DNA of 64,000 nt, from positions 142,140,343 through 142,204,342 of the forward strand of contig NC_135505.1 of the NCBI RefSeq assembly GCF_052857255.1. The letters are read 5' to 3'. The DNA is from Amblyomma americanum. Taxonomy: Eukaryota > Arthropoda > Arachnida > Ixodida > Ixodidae. The notes beneath the pieces are model-generated. The model ran no database searches. It saw nothing but the letters and a program-made list of their open reading frames with translations, and was not told the DNA's origin. This document shows positions 1-8,937 of this stretch, one piece after another. Each line of letters starts with the position of its first letter. Position 1 is the first letter of the stretch. Position numbers and translations under genes: made by a program.

Positions 1-371
1 CGAAGTTGAGGAAGGCCGTTAAGCGGCGAGTAATTCCCCTTCGACAGCCCTGCGTCGACCCCGTTCTTGAGTATGCAGGTAGATCAGGTCTCCCTCATTT
101 CACGTATCCCTCACTAAACTCCACAGAATCTGAGATGCGATTAACGTTATTTAGAAGGTCGTTACAGCGATGCTCAGAGACTGTGCGCATTTCTCGGATA
201 CGCGTGACGTATAGGTGCAACAGCTGTTATGCGGGTTAGAATTCAGACGCATAAGCAACTACAAGAGAATCGAGCACCAAACACAGGGCTAAACGATTTT
301 TTTTCTCCTTTGCTTTCCTATTTATGCTCCACGCCTTAAAAAAAATGAAAGAGGTTAGGTTTGATTACGTT

Positions 372-608
372 CACAGGGCTCGCCCTCCCGAAGATTCACG
401 CGGGCTATGATGGACGCCGCAGTGGAGGGTTCCGGATATGAATATCGACCACCTGCAGGGATTTTTTGTTTAACGTGCACTGACATCTCACTGAACACGG
501 GTGAGTCTTTCGCGCCTCACCCCCAACCGAAATGCGGCCGAAATTCAATCCCGCAACTCTGACCTCAGCTGCCGAACGCAAAAGCCACTGAGCAATCGGT
601 TTACGCAT
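372..608 (-). repeat. Ruka-like tRNA-derived SINE, 3' variant B, diverged
   Basis: Read on the minus strand, this starts with a decayed tRNA-like head containing CTCAGTGGC, then the core shared with the other SINEs here (GATGTCAGTGCACGTTAA, then GGTGGTCGA, then CCCTCCACTGCGGCG). After the core it lacks the pyrimidine-rich 3' half of typical Ruka copies and continues toward a CATAGCCCGCG-type end, as in the copies at 11.3 and 45.5 kb. The head is too eroded for a working pol III promoter. It is non-coding and retroposed by analogy with the family. Confidence 0.6.
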
Positions 609-659
609 GTGTTAAATGTATAAAAAATGTAGTTCACACGGTTTGCGTTTGACGCATAT

Positions 660-809
660 AGTTTAAGTTCATTATAAAAAAAGTTAAAGGCATCCGGTGA
701 TTACTTCGTTATATCCGTAGCTTCGCTATAGCCCGTGTCGACAGGGCTTCCAAGGGGAATGGTCATTCCTTCGTTATGTCATCTATTTCGTTATAACGAG
801 GTTCGACTG
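660..809 (-). mobile_element. pogo/Tigger-like MITE (CGTTATAAC family)
   Basis: This is a non-autonomous DNA transposon related to the better-preserved copies at 14024, 26398 and 39736. The right end, GTTATAACGAGGTTCGACTG followed by TATA, is clear. The interior keeps the repeated CTTCGTTATA/GCTATAGCC blocks and CTTCCAAGGGGAAT. The left terminus (around 667) is eroded. No transposase is encoded. Assignment to pogo/Tc1 rests on CAGT...ACTG ends and TA flanks. Confidence 0.65.
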
Positions 810-2276
810 TATATGCTCTCGTTGTTCAAAAGCGAGGGAAATGATCAAGGGTGCTTCTTCTCCCAAAAAAACAGGCTCAGCTGAAACGGTACGCTTTGCA
901 GTATACATCAAATGGAGTGGCACATGCAGTGGACAGATGTCGAAAATAAAGGCGTGGTGGTGGTGGAGGGCGGGGGGGGGGGGGGGGGGGGGCAACAGTG
1001 GCGACATCTGCATTGCGAAGACGGAGCACGAAAACAAAGCGGAATGCTACGCGCAGAACGCGCTGAGAACCAGTTTTTTTCCCAGCCCTTTGTCTCACTC
1101 GAACGCAACCGTCACACGCGTCGAAGTACGCCAGGAATCCGAAAAACTGAGAAACAGAAGAAGAAAAAAATAAGGAGCCAGAAAATGGAGGCAGTTCGGA
1201 ACGTGCCTGGCCAGCAGAGAGGGTGCGCGGACAATGATGGGGGGGTCATCTCGGAACCTGCAACGCGCAATTTCTTTTATACAGTTCTTTATTGCGTTTT
1301 CCTCTATCTTTTAATTTCCGTTCTCTCGACGCAAAATTCCCGGCCCGTGAGCGAGAATTACGTGGCCGGCGGCGAGGCTGGTTTTTCCCGTAAAACTGGA
1401 TTTTCTTTCCGCCTTTCGCACACCCGCTTACACATTGCATGCGCGCACATACTGCATGCATAGGGCGTACAAAAGGTGAAAAAAAGTAATAAAACGAATA
1501 CAGTTCCCCCCCCCCCCCCCCCTCTCCATTGGCGACGAATAGCGCGCATGCAAAATCTATACAACCGTGCCCCTCAAAGGTCGCCAAAGGGTTCTGAAAG
1601 CCCACGCGCAAGAGGCGACGATTGAAATGAAGGGGAAAAAGAGAGTCGACTCTGTAAGGGCCGCGTAACAGAGAAGAAAGAACGGACAGACGTAGCGGAC
1701 CCCCTGTGCTGCACAGCCCGACCCGCCCACATCGTACTTTCTATCAGAACACGACCGGGCCCCTCAAACGGGGTGGTCGAGAGGTAGTACCGCAACTATA
1801 ACGGAAGATAATCGGTAAAGCTACGCCGTCGGACACAGGAGCTGTCTGCTAAGGGCAGCTGCGCAGCACACCGGTCTTCTCATCACGCTCTCCAATATGT
1901 TCCAACTACAGCCCAAATGCCCGCTACTGTCGAGTAGCACAGTTTTACGCATTCCACATAATCTTCGACTTGCGGCACACAATTTCTGAAATAGCGAAGA
2001 GAATCGTTCGCGCCCAGGCGACTAACAACGACGAGCTAAAGTGCGAAGTTGCGTGAAGGGGGTCACTTCGGGCTCATCTTCCGTCGAGTCACCAACGGGC
2101 CCTCGCGGACTCAGCGGGGCGCGATGTTGTAGTCTCTTTAGCACCGACCCGGCATCGCCACTGAGGCTGGTGCAGTTGGCGGAGAAGGTCGCCGTAAGAC
2201 ACGGGCTACCCCGGCCACCACCCACGACCAGCCCACCGCTGAAATTGCGAACTATAAGGACTCCGCAAATAATAAA
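810..2276. other. no gene identified; GC-rich DNA with homopolymers
   Basis: This holds a 21-nt poly-G run at 972-992 and a 17-nt poly-C run at 1506-1522. Open frames here translate those runs into polyglycine or polyproline on both strands and show no recognisable domain. I see no repeat family or RNA gene. Confidence 0.5.
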
Positions 2277-2565
2277 GGAGTGGTTAGGGCGCTCGGCCAC
2301 TGATTCGGAGTTCCCGGGTTCGAACCCGACCGCGGCGGCTGCATCTTTATGGAGGCAGAACGCTAAGGCGCACGTGTGCAGTGCGATGTCAGTGCAGGTT
2401 AAACATCCTCAGGTGGACGAAATTACTCTGGAGCCCTCCCTACTACGGGAACCTCTTTCTTCCTTTCTTCTTTCACTCCCTCCTTTATCCCTTCCCTTAC
2501 GGCGCGGTTCGGGTGTCCGCCGATATATTAGACAGGTACTGCGCCATTTCCTTACCCCAAAAACC
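2277..2565 (+). repeat. Ruka-type tRNA-derived SINE (type A), near full length
   Basis: The tRNA-like head begins near GTGGTTAGGGCGCTCGG and includes a perfect B box (GGGTTCGAACCC) at about 2318-2329. The shared core follows (GTGCGATGTCAGTGCA; GGTGGACGAAATTA; GGAGCCCTCC), then the pyrimidine-rich type A 3' half ending CTGCGCCATTTCC and an A-rich tail. The first bases of the head are truncated. It is a pol III retroposon, not a gene. The name is assigned by resemblance. Confidence 0.85.

Positions 2566-2648
<83 letters not shown>
2566..2648. repeat. (TTA)n microsatellite
   Basis: About 27 uninterrupted TTA units start directly after the A-rich tail of the Ruka copy at 2277-2565. The position suggests the array expanded from the SINE tail. 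Polytyrosine, polyisoleucine and polyasparagine frames across it are artefacts. Confidence 0.97.
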
Positions 2649-2651
<3 letters not shown>

Positions 2652-3282
2652 CCTCCTGCAAAGCTTTTACAGACGAATTCCTTCTTTCTGCACTGGCGGC
2701 CACATAACGGACACGTCTGCATGTGCCTAAAGTTTCCCGCGCGCACAATCATCAGCTTCACAAAGCTCTCTCAATTCTCAAAGCCGTTGTTGCAAGTGAT
2801 ATATACATTCATGCTTTTAATTATTTAACCCTTTAGGTGCTCATTAATAATAGTGCTGTCAGGATAGTGACGAATCGTGGTAAGTGCTTGGACTTGCGTC
2901 TATCTTAGACTCATGAAAGACTCGCCTAATTGATTACGTTCAGGGGCGGACAAAAGTGAACGGAGCACCCTATTACGTTCCAAGTGTCATCACCCCTTCC
3001 CGTTTGAAATGAAAAAAATAAACATTGTTTGTTCAAGAGAAATCGCCCCAACGTCCACTGCCGAAATCTCAATTAGGCAACGCGTGAAAAATATCCGAAG
3101 CCAACTGCGTGCTCCGTTTACTTTCGTCCACACATGTAGTTCACACGCCAACGACACGCACCCCATTTGCCAAAAGTGACCAGGCTGCCCGGTTTGCTTC
3201 TCAGTCGTATAGCGGAACACTTACCCACCCATCAGGCTGTAAATCACTGTGAGGTAAGAAGAACCCTTTTCCTCACCTTCCG
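2649..3282. other. no gene or repeat recognised
   Basis: Unique-looking AT-balanced sequence lies between two trinucleotide arrays. The short frames lack domain features. Confidence 0.4.
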
Positions 3283-3358
<76 letters not shown>

Positions 3359-3360
3359 TA
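3283..3360. repeat. (TAA)n microsatellite
   Basis: About 24 TAA units with one late interruption (AACAATAA). The array abuts the 3' end of the minus-strand Ruka copy that starts at 3361, mirroring the (TTA)n array at 2566. Confidence 0.96.
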
Positions 3361-3664
3361 ATTGGTTGTTGTGGATAGGAAATGGCGCAGTATCTGTCTC
3401 GTATATCGTTGGACACCTGAACCGCGCCGGAAGGGAAGGGATAAAGGAGGGAGTGGAAGAAGAAAGGAAGAAAGAGGTGCCCGTAGTGGAGGGCTCCGGA
3501 ATAATTTCGACCACCTGGGGATCTTTAACGTGCACTGACATCGCACAGCACACGGGCGCCTCAGCGTTTTTCCTCCATAAAAACGCAGCCGCCGCGGTCG
3601 GGTTCGAATACGGCAACTCTGGATCAGTAGTCGAGCACTCTAACCACTGAGGCACCGCGGCGGG
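3361..3664 (-). repeat. Ruka-type SINE (type A), essentially full length
   Basis: On the minus strand it runs from CCCGCCGCGGTGCCTCAGTG through the B box region (GGGTTCG...), the core GTGCGATGTCAGTGCACG, GGTGGTCGAAATTATTCC, the CTTTCTTCCTTTCTTC tract and CTGCGCCATTTCC. The anticodon-arm region is altered and the B box reads GTATTCGAACCC. It is among the three most complete copies here. Confidence 0.88.
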
Positions 3665-3705
3665 TCACCTTCCGATACGTCCCGGTTTTTAGGAAAGCGG
3701 TAGGG

Positions 3706-4193
3706 GTTCCACTAGAGTCACTAAATAAAGACTTAGAGTACCGGCACTCTTTTCTCCTATTGTTCTGTGCCGCCGCCACGATCATTGGTCAGTTTGCATC
3801 ACGTGATATTTGTTTACACTGCGACGGTTCATGGGGGCTGCCATTTTGTGGCTTATGCGTTTTCAGTCGGGCAACTGTGGTAGTCCGAGTGCTGCCGGTG
3901 ACCGACTCAGTGACCAGGGATTCCGCGCCTCGCAGCATTTCAGCTCCGCACGACGAAAGCATAAAGTGAAGGCAACAGCTGTACCGTTTGCATCTGAGCG
4001 GCTCCATGCCGTACGGCTACGATCCCCGCCGCAGCGCAGGGTGGCTAACAGCGTTGTTTACAAAAGTTAGCGGCGAGGTCGGCGAAGCGGCAATCTGGCA
4101 ACAATGATAAACAACAAAATGGCCGCCCCTGCTTACCGCCGTGCTGCAGTGACGGTACTCTAAGTCTTTATTTAGTGACTCTAGGTTCCACTA
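3706..4193. mobile_element. non-autonomous DNA transposon, 31-bp perfect TIRs, 9-bp target duplication
   Basis: Positions 3712-3742 and 4154-4184 are exact inverted repeats of 31 bp, containing CACTAAATAAAGACTTAGAG on the left. GTTCCACTA occurs directly at 3706-3714 and 4185-4193 and fits a target-site duplication of 8-9 bp. That overlaps three bases of the left inverted repeat, so the exact boundary is uncertain. Weaker inverted similarity continues inward (GGGGGCTGCCATTTTGTGG near 3834 against CAAAATGGCCGCCCC near 4116). The open frames inside are short and unlike transposase. An 8-9 bp duplication points to the hAT, P or MULE superfamilies, which I cannot separate. Confidence 0.85.
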
Positions 4194-4432
4194 TATGAGG
4201 GAGAAGCAAACCATGCAGCCTGGCTACTTTTGGCAAAGACTGTACGTCGCCGAGCAGACGCCTCTTGACAGCAATGAAACACGGTCTCCGCTGCATTGAG
4301 CACGTTATACGGTCGAGGAAAACGAATTCTCGTCGCAGGTTAGCCTCAACACAGCTGGAATTGCAGAAGAAACGTGTACAGTTGCCCGCGAAAGTTTTCG
4401 GAACAGTAAAACAGTGGAAAAGCTAAGAGACT

Positions 4433-4632
4433 AAGAGAAGAAAGCAAGAAAGAGGTGCCGTAGTGGAGGGCTCCGGAATAATTTCGACCACCCGGAAAAC
4501 TTTAAAGCGCACTGACTGACATCGCACAACACAAGGGCGCCTTAGCATTTCACCTCCATCGAAACGCAGCCGCTGCGGTCGGGTTCCAACCCGGGTACCC
4601 TGACTAAGTAGACGAGCGCGAGCGCCCTGACT
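4433..4632 (-). repeat. Ruka-type SINE (type A), 3'-truncated
   Basis: On the minus strand the tRNA-like head and core are present (CGAACCC-type B box decayed to GGGTTGGAACCC; GATGTCAGTCAGTGCGC with a 4-base duplication; GGTGGTCGAAATTATTCC). The match ends after the AGAAAGCAAGAAAGAGG-complement tract. The rest of the pyrimidine-rich region and the CTGCGCCATTTCC end are missing. Confidence 0.8.
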
Positions 4633-5695
4633 ACGGGTTTGTGAGGGCACGGTAACGTGAAAACCTCGACGCATCATGAATTGCCGCATCGATACGCGTG
4701 CCTGTCATGAGCATACCCCCCCCCCCCAACGACATTTCCACCACGAGTGGTCCAGCGGCGAAACGCGCTGGTGTGGCCTGCGTGTACTTTCGACAAGTGT
4801 ATGCGCCAATGCATACTATATAGGCCGACAAAAAACTCGCACCGAAGGCGGCGCAACAGAGAAAAAGACACAGCCGGTACGGTGTCCGTCCACACCACAT
4901 TACGACCACCGCAGATCGGGCGCGGCGATTTCGACACCCGCGCAAGACCCCCGAGGCACACCTGCCTGTCGCCGATAATCTCCGCCTCGCCACGCGCCCG
5001 TCGTGTGCCGCAGAGCACCCTTCCACGCCCTGAGGGCCACCTCTTGAGTTCTCTACCCTCCCCCCTAGGACACATGGGACGCACATGCGAGAGCGAGAGA
5101 GGAAGGGGAGGGGGTCACACCAGCTGCCCGCACAGAACACACACACACGTACGCCGACGGAAATGCCGGATAGCGTGCCACGCATGTCGACCACGTCGGA
5201 CGTCGCCGGGGCCCGTTATCGGCATCGCGCGCAAGCCCGCTGCTGCAATGCTGCTCAAGTCCCCCCCGCTTGTTTTCCCCGTACTTCGTTTTCGTTTATT
5301 TTTTTCGTCATCTTCTCAAAAGCTTTCCGCCCAAGTCTGACCACTGCGCGAACGTACAGCGCTCCGCATCTACTGCTGGTCACACACTGAAAACAACACC
5401 AGCTGGATTTTCTTTTTCTCTAATAAAAACCCAGCTGCTGGCAGTTTCTAATAACTCGGATCCAATGAGCTCGAGCAGGTATACAGTCACAGAGAAAGTG
5501 ACACCACGCATACACAGCGGTGTTATGTGGCATTCCATTCGGGGTCTACGCGTCATTACGCCGTTTTAAGCAACATGTGTGCGACGAAACAGCGCTGGTA
5601 ACACTGCTTGCCGAGCAGCTGCTATCGCCAGCCATGGCTGCGAAGACCACCTGTGGTCACTGAGGGCACTGAGCGTGGAAGCACCTATTTGTTCC
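4633..5695. other. no gene identified
   Basis: GC-rich unique-looking sequence with a 12-nt poly-C run (4716-4727) and a short (CA)n tract near 5140. Overlapping frames on both strands have skewed composition and no recognisable motif. Confidence 0.4.
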
Positions 5696-6237
5696 TTAAA
5701 GAAGTATGTAGACACCCAACTTTTGGGTGCGTGTTTTCTTGGTTGTAATGATGCGTAAGGCATTACTATATATGGATGACCACCCGGTATTCTCCTACGA
5801 CCACTAAACAATTGATAATCGCATTTATTTCCCGTGCTGTTTCGGTTTCAACACCCGAATTCCTGAGGAATGTGACGTCAACGTGCGCTTACAGGTCACG
5901 TGAGGCACGAAAAAACTGCAATATAATCGCTGCTTCCGCATTCGTTTTCATTCCGGCTCTCGAGGAAGACTGGCTTCAGCGGTGCAGTAGATTAACACGA
6001 TGAAGCAGCGATTATATCGCAGTTTTTTCCATGTCTCACGTGACATATAACCACACTTTGACGTCACACCCATCGTTCGGCTGTCGAAACCGAAACAGCA
6101 CGACAGAAAAAAATCGATTATGAATTATTTAGCGGTCGTAGGCGAATACCACCAGGTGATTCATGCGTAGTAGTGTCTTTCGCATCATCGTAGAGGAGAA
6201 AACATGCCACCAAAATTAGGTGTATATACTTCTTTAA
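5696..6237. mobile_element. long-TIR palindromic MITE with TTAA ends
   Basis: Two arms of roughly 250 bp (about 5696-5940 and 5995-6237) are imperfect reverse complements, separated by about 50 bp. Landmarks on both arms are TTAAAGAAGTAT at the outer ends, GTGCTGTTTCGGTTTC, TGTGACGTCAA, TCACGTGA, and ATATAATCGCTGCTTC at the inner ends. Each outer end carries TTAA, which would fit a TTAA-targeting element, but the piggyBac-type CCY terminus is not evident. The transcript would fold into a long hairpin. Nothing is encoded. Confidence 0.85.
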
Positions 6238-6242
6238 ATAAA

Positions 6243-6312
6243 GCAGCTTTCTTCACTGATGTGATGGGTCGGAGGAGTAGTACAGGACGCCGCGAGACAT
6301 TGCCCATTGTTA
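6243..6312 (+). repeat. dispersed repeat, copy 1 (partner at 55083)
   Basis: The stretch TCGGAGGAGTAGTACAGGAC and its surroundings match 55083-55160 (CTCGAGGAGTAATACAGGAC, preceded by a similar ACTG.TGTGAT.GG block). It starts a few bases after the TTAA end of the long-TIR MITE, so that MITE may have inserted into this older repeat. Its class is unknown. Confidence 0.55.
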
Positions 6313-6317
6313 CCAAC

Positions 6318-6427
6318 TACTGTATGGTTTATGGGGGTTTAATTAACGCCCCAAAGCGATTCAGGCTATGAGGGGCGCCGTAGTGAAGGGGTGCGGAAAT
6401 TTCGACCACCTAAGGTTGTTAACACAC
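6318..6427 (-). repeat. Ruka-like SINE, 3' variant B, 3' portion only
   Basis: On the minus strand this shows the end of the shared core (GGTGGTCGAAATTTCCGCAC, CCCTTCACTACGGCG) followed by the type B 3' end: CCCTCATAGCC, CGCTTTGGGGCGTTAA, CCCCCATAAACCA. The tRNA-like head is absent (5'-truncated). Confidence 0.75.
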
Positions 6428-6868
6428 GCACAGTATGGCCAGCAGATAAGGACAAGCCCGCTGCGCTGATAGGGACTCGTCGCCGCGGAAGGACTATCTC
6501 TCATCAGCTGCGGCCCGCGCAGATGCTCCCCCCTTGCGCCTACGCGCGTTGGACACCGGGAACATAAGGCGCAGTTTCGTCAGCGCTGCAGTGCACGGGG
6601 TCCGCAATACTTTCTCCCAGCCACCGCCAAGGTGAGCCTCCCTCGACAAGATGCAAATCGGCCCCCTTTAATGGCCCGGGACGCAACCCAACATCTGTTT
6701 GCGCAGCGGGAGAGTAATGGACACGCGGCATTAAATTAAACGTGCGGCTGGCAGTACTCCCAAGACCGCGCACGAGGACGAAGGAAGTTTTTAAGTTAAA
6801 AAATAGACGCCCCGATATTTTTCAGCAGAGCCCCCTGCGAAATACACCTGGCGAAGCGGGCCCGAAAA
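6428..6868. other. nothing recognised
   Basis: Unique-looking GC-rich sequence without a coding signature. Confidence 0.35.
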
Positions 6869-6936
6869 CACCTCACTCACTCATACTCACTCACTCATAC
6901 TCACTCACTCATACTCCACTCACTCACTCACTCACC
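6869..6936. repeat. (ACTC)n-type microsatellite
   Basis: An impure tetranucleotide array of CTCA/CTCACTCATA units. The open frame through it (repeated SLTHS) is an artefact. Confidence 0.9.
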
Positions 6937-6967
6937 CTGTCGAAGAGGCCGATATTGAAACTTTCGC

Positions 6968-7040
6968 GTGCTCTGACATCGCACAGCGCACGATCGTTTT
7001 GAATAAATTTCGCCTCTATCGAAATGCGGAGGCTGATATT
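6968..7040 (-). repeat. short Ruka core fragment
   Basis: TCTGACATCGCACAGCGCAC followed by TTTCGCCTCTATCGAAATGC matches the minus-strand form of the SINE core and the end of its head. The match is short and diverged. Confidence 0.5.
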
Positions 7041-7119
7041 GAGGAAAACGAGCGCAAGGCATTGCGCTGATCTGGGGAGGAGTTAGTGCTTAGGGCTAGG
7101 AAGTCGACACAGGCCCCAG

Positions 7120-7252
<133 letters not shown>

Positions 7253-7289
7253 GCGAAACTTTTTTTAGGGGGAGGGGGGAGGGAGGGAG

Positions 7290-7426
7290 GAAACGGCGCA
7301 GTAACTGTCTCGCATATCGTCGGATACCTGAACCGCGCCGTAAGGGAAGGGATAAAGGAGGGAGTGAAAGAAGAAAGGAAGAAAGAGGCGCTGTAGTGGC
7401 GGGTTCCGGAATAATCTCAACCACCT
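7290..7426 (-). repeat. Ruka-type SINE, 3' half (split copy, part 1)
   Basis: On the minus strand this is the 3' half: GGTGGTTGAGATTATTCCGG, the CTTTCTTCCTTTCTTC tract, CCCTTACGGCGCGGTTCAGG, and the GCGCCGTTTCC end. The match stops at CCACCT (7426). The missing 5' half resumes at 8790, so one SINE copy has been split by the LINE between the two parts. Confidence 0.85.
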
Positions 7427-8789
7427 CCTCGGCGTTCGTGGTAAACCTCTTCAGCTATTAAAGTCATATTTGATAAACAGATCACAATGCGTTTGTATTA
7501 ACAATCGAATGTCATCCCCATCACAGATATTAAATGGCGTCCCGCAAGGGAGCGTGTTAGGTCCTCTTTTATTTAATCTATTCATTAACGACATAGTTTG
7601 TGTCGACACGACAGTTAATTTCGTTCTATATGCTGATGATTGCAATATTCTCCTTTCAGGTACAGATGCAAATAATTTAGTGATCAGATGTAATAATTTC
7701 CTTGAAAAAATTGGTCATTGGTCACAATCAAATCAGCTTAAAATCAATCCTAAAAAACCAAGGTCATGCTTTTCCGTGCTCGTAACAAAGTATTCGTTTT
7801 AGATCAACCAATTAAATTTGATAGACAGGATATTGAAGTGGTTGAGCAGCACAAGATTCTTGGCGTTACATTCTCCTCACATTTAAGATGGAATTTACAC
7901 GTTGAGAAATTATGTAAGAAGCTTTCCTCTGCAACTGGGGCAATATCACGTACACGAGCCATCCTTCCGGTAAAAATAAAACTTCAAATATATTACGCTT
8001 TGCCTCACAAATTAATTACTGCAGCTTGGTGTGGCTAACAACTAAACAGAACCTAAGTAAAATTCTCATGCTACAAAAAAAGGCTATTCGTAATATATTT
8101 TGTCTAGATTATCTATCTTCCACCCTACATATTTTCCAGCAGTACAAAATTCTTCATGTAAACTGCATGTATGAATACAGACTCTTACGCTCACATTACT
8201 TTTCACCTGCCGGCTTTCGGTCACTTTTAGCAATTTCTGGTCCATTGCAGCATCACACTAAAATCCTAAACACACGCAGTAAAGACACACGGCTCGTACC
8301 CTTTTTCCGCACCGATTACAAGCTCCAGTCTTTACGTCACAATCTTTCGTCCATATTAAACAAATATCAACGCATCAAATGTTTGACACCTGTTCAACTG
8401 CTACAGCTTTTTTACAATTTGTAATGCGTTTTTTTGTTTTTTTCTCCCTACAGTGTTTCTTAGTTATTCTTTTACAGCTTCCCTCCAATTGCTCACGAAG
8501 ATGCCTTCTCATTATTCATGCGATTTGTGTCAATCTGTAACAAAAAAAATGCAGTCTTTGTGTACACATTTTCTATCGAACTACCTGAAAGTGTTGCTTA
8601 TTTTTTTGTAAAGCTGAATATTTCATGTTAACCTTTTTTCATCATTTTTATTAGTGTTGTTATTATTTAGTGGTCTCGTCTATGCTGCCTTGTAAGGGTT
8701 GCCTGGGCCTCGTCAAGCTGTTTGATTACAGCTTTTAGCCCGGGTGACCCACCAGCCTTTCTGGTAAATAAACATCAGTTCAGTTCAGT
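7427..8789 (+). mobile_element. 5'-truncated CR1/L2-like LINE inserted in a SINE
   Basis: A non-LTR retrotransposon 3' end of about 1.36 kb. It comprises a broken reverse transcriptase (separate entry), a 3' UTR of about 360 nt, AATAAA at about 8767, and a terminal (CAGTT)n tail at 8773-8788 directly before the resumed SINE. The tail of short direct repeats in place of poly-A agrees with CR1/L2-type elements. It is nested on the opposite strand inside the Ruka copy at 7290/8790. It is AT-rich against its GC-rich surroundings. Confidence 0.85.
7445..8424 (+). pseudogene. LINE reverse transcriptase fragment, two frameshifts
   Basis: The fragment covers the C-terminal half of a non-LTR reverse transcriptase. 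The first frame holds GVPQGSVLGPLLFNLFINDI (nt about 7536-7595) and the catalytic YADD box at nt 7629-7640, followed by the NQLKINPKK motif typical of LINE RT. A frameshift near 7750-7765 moves the reading to the second frame (VMLFRARNKVF, HKILGVTFSSHLRWNLHVEKL). Another near 8000-8010 moves it to the third frame (NYCSLVWLTT, LQKKAIRNIF) up to the stop at 8422-8424. The palm start, fingers and endonuclease are absent. Two frameshifts and 5' truncation make it a dead copy. The clade is judged by motif style only; CR1/L2-like is my best call within the Jockey superfamily. Confidence 0.92.
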
Positions 8790-8937
8790 TCATCTTTAAC
8801 GTGCACTAACATCGCACAACACACGGGCGCGTTTTGCGTTTCGCCTCCATCGAAACGCGGCTGCCGCGGTCGGGTTCGAGCCCGGGTACTCCGGATCAGT
8901 AGTCGAGCGCCCTAACCACTGAGCCACCGCGGCGGGT
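8790..8937 (-). repeat. Ruka-type SINE, 5' half (split copy, part 2)
   Basis: On the minus strand it begins CCCGCCGCGGTGGCTCAGTG, with the A-box region GGTTAGGGCGCTCGACTACTG, a B box GGGCTCGAACCC, and the core GTGCGATGTTAGTGCACG, ending at TTAAAGATG. It continues in sequence order with 7426, which places the LINE insertion within the core. Confidence 0.9.

Noticed and set aside
2041..2730. 229-codon frame with polytyrosine
   Set aside because: It spans a SINE and the (TTA)n microsatellite.
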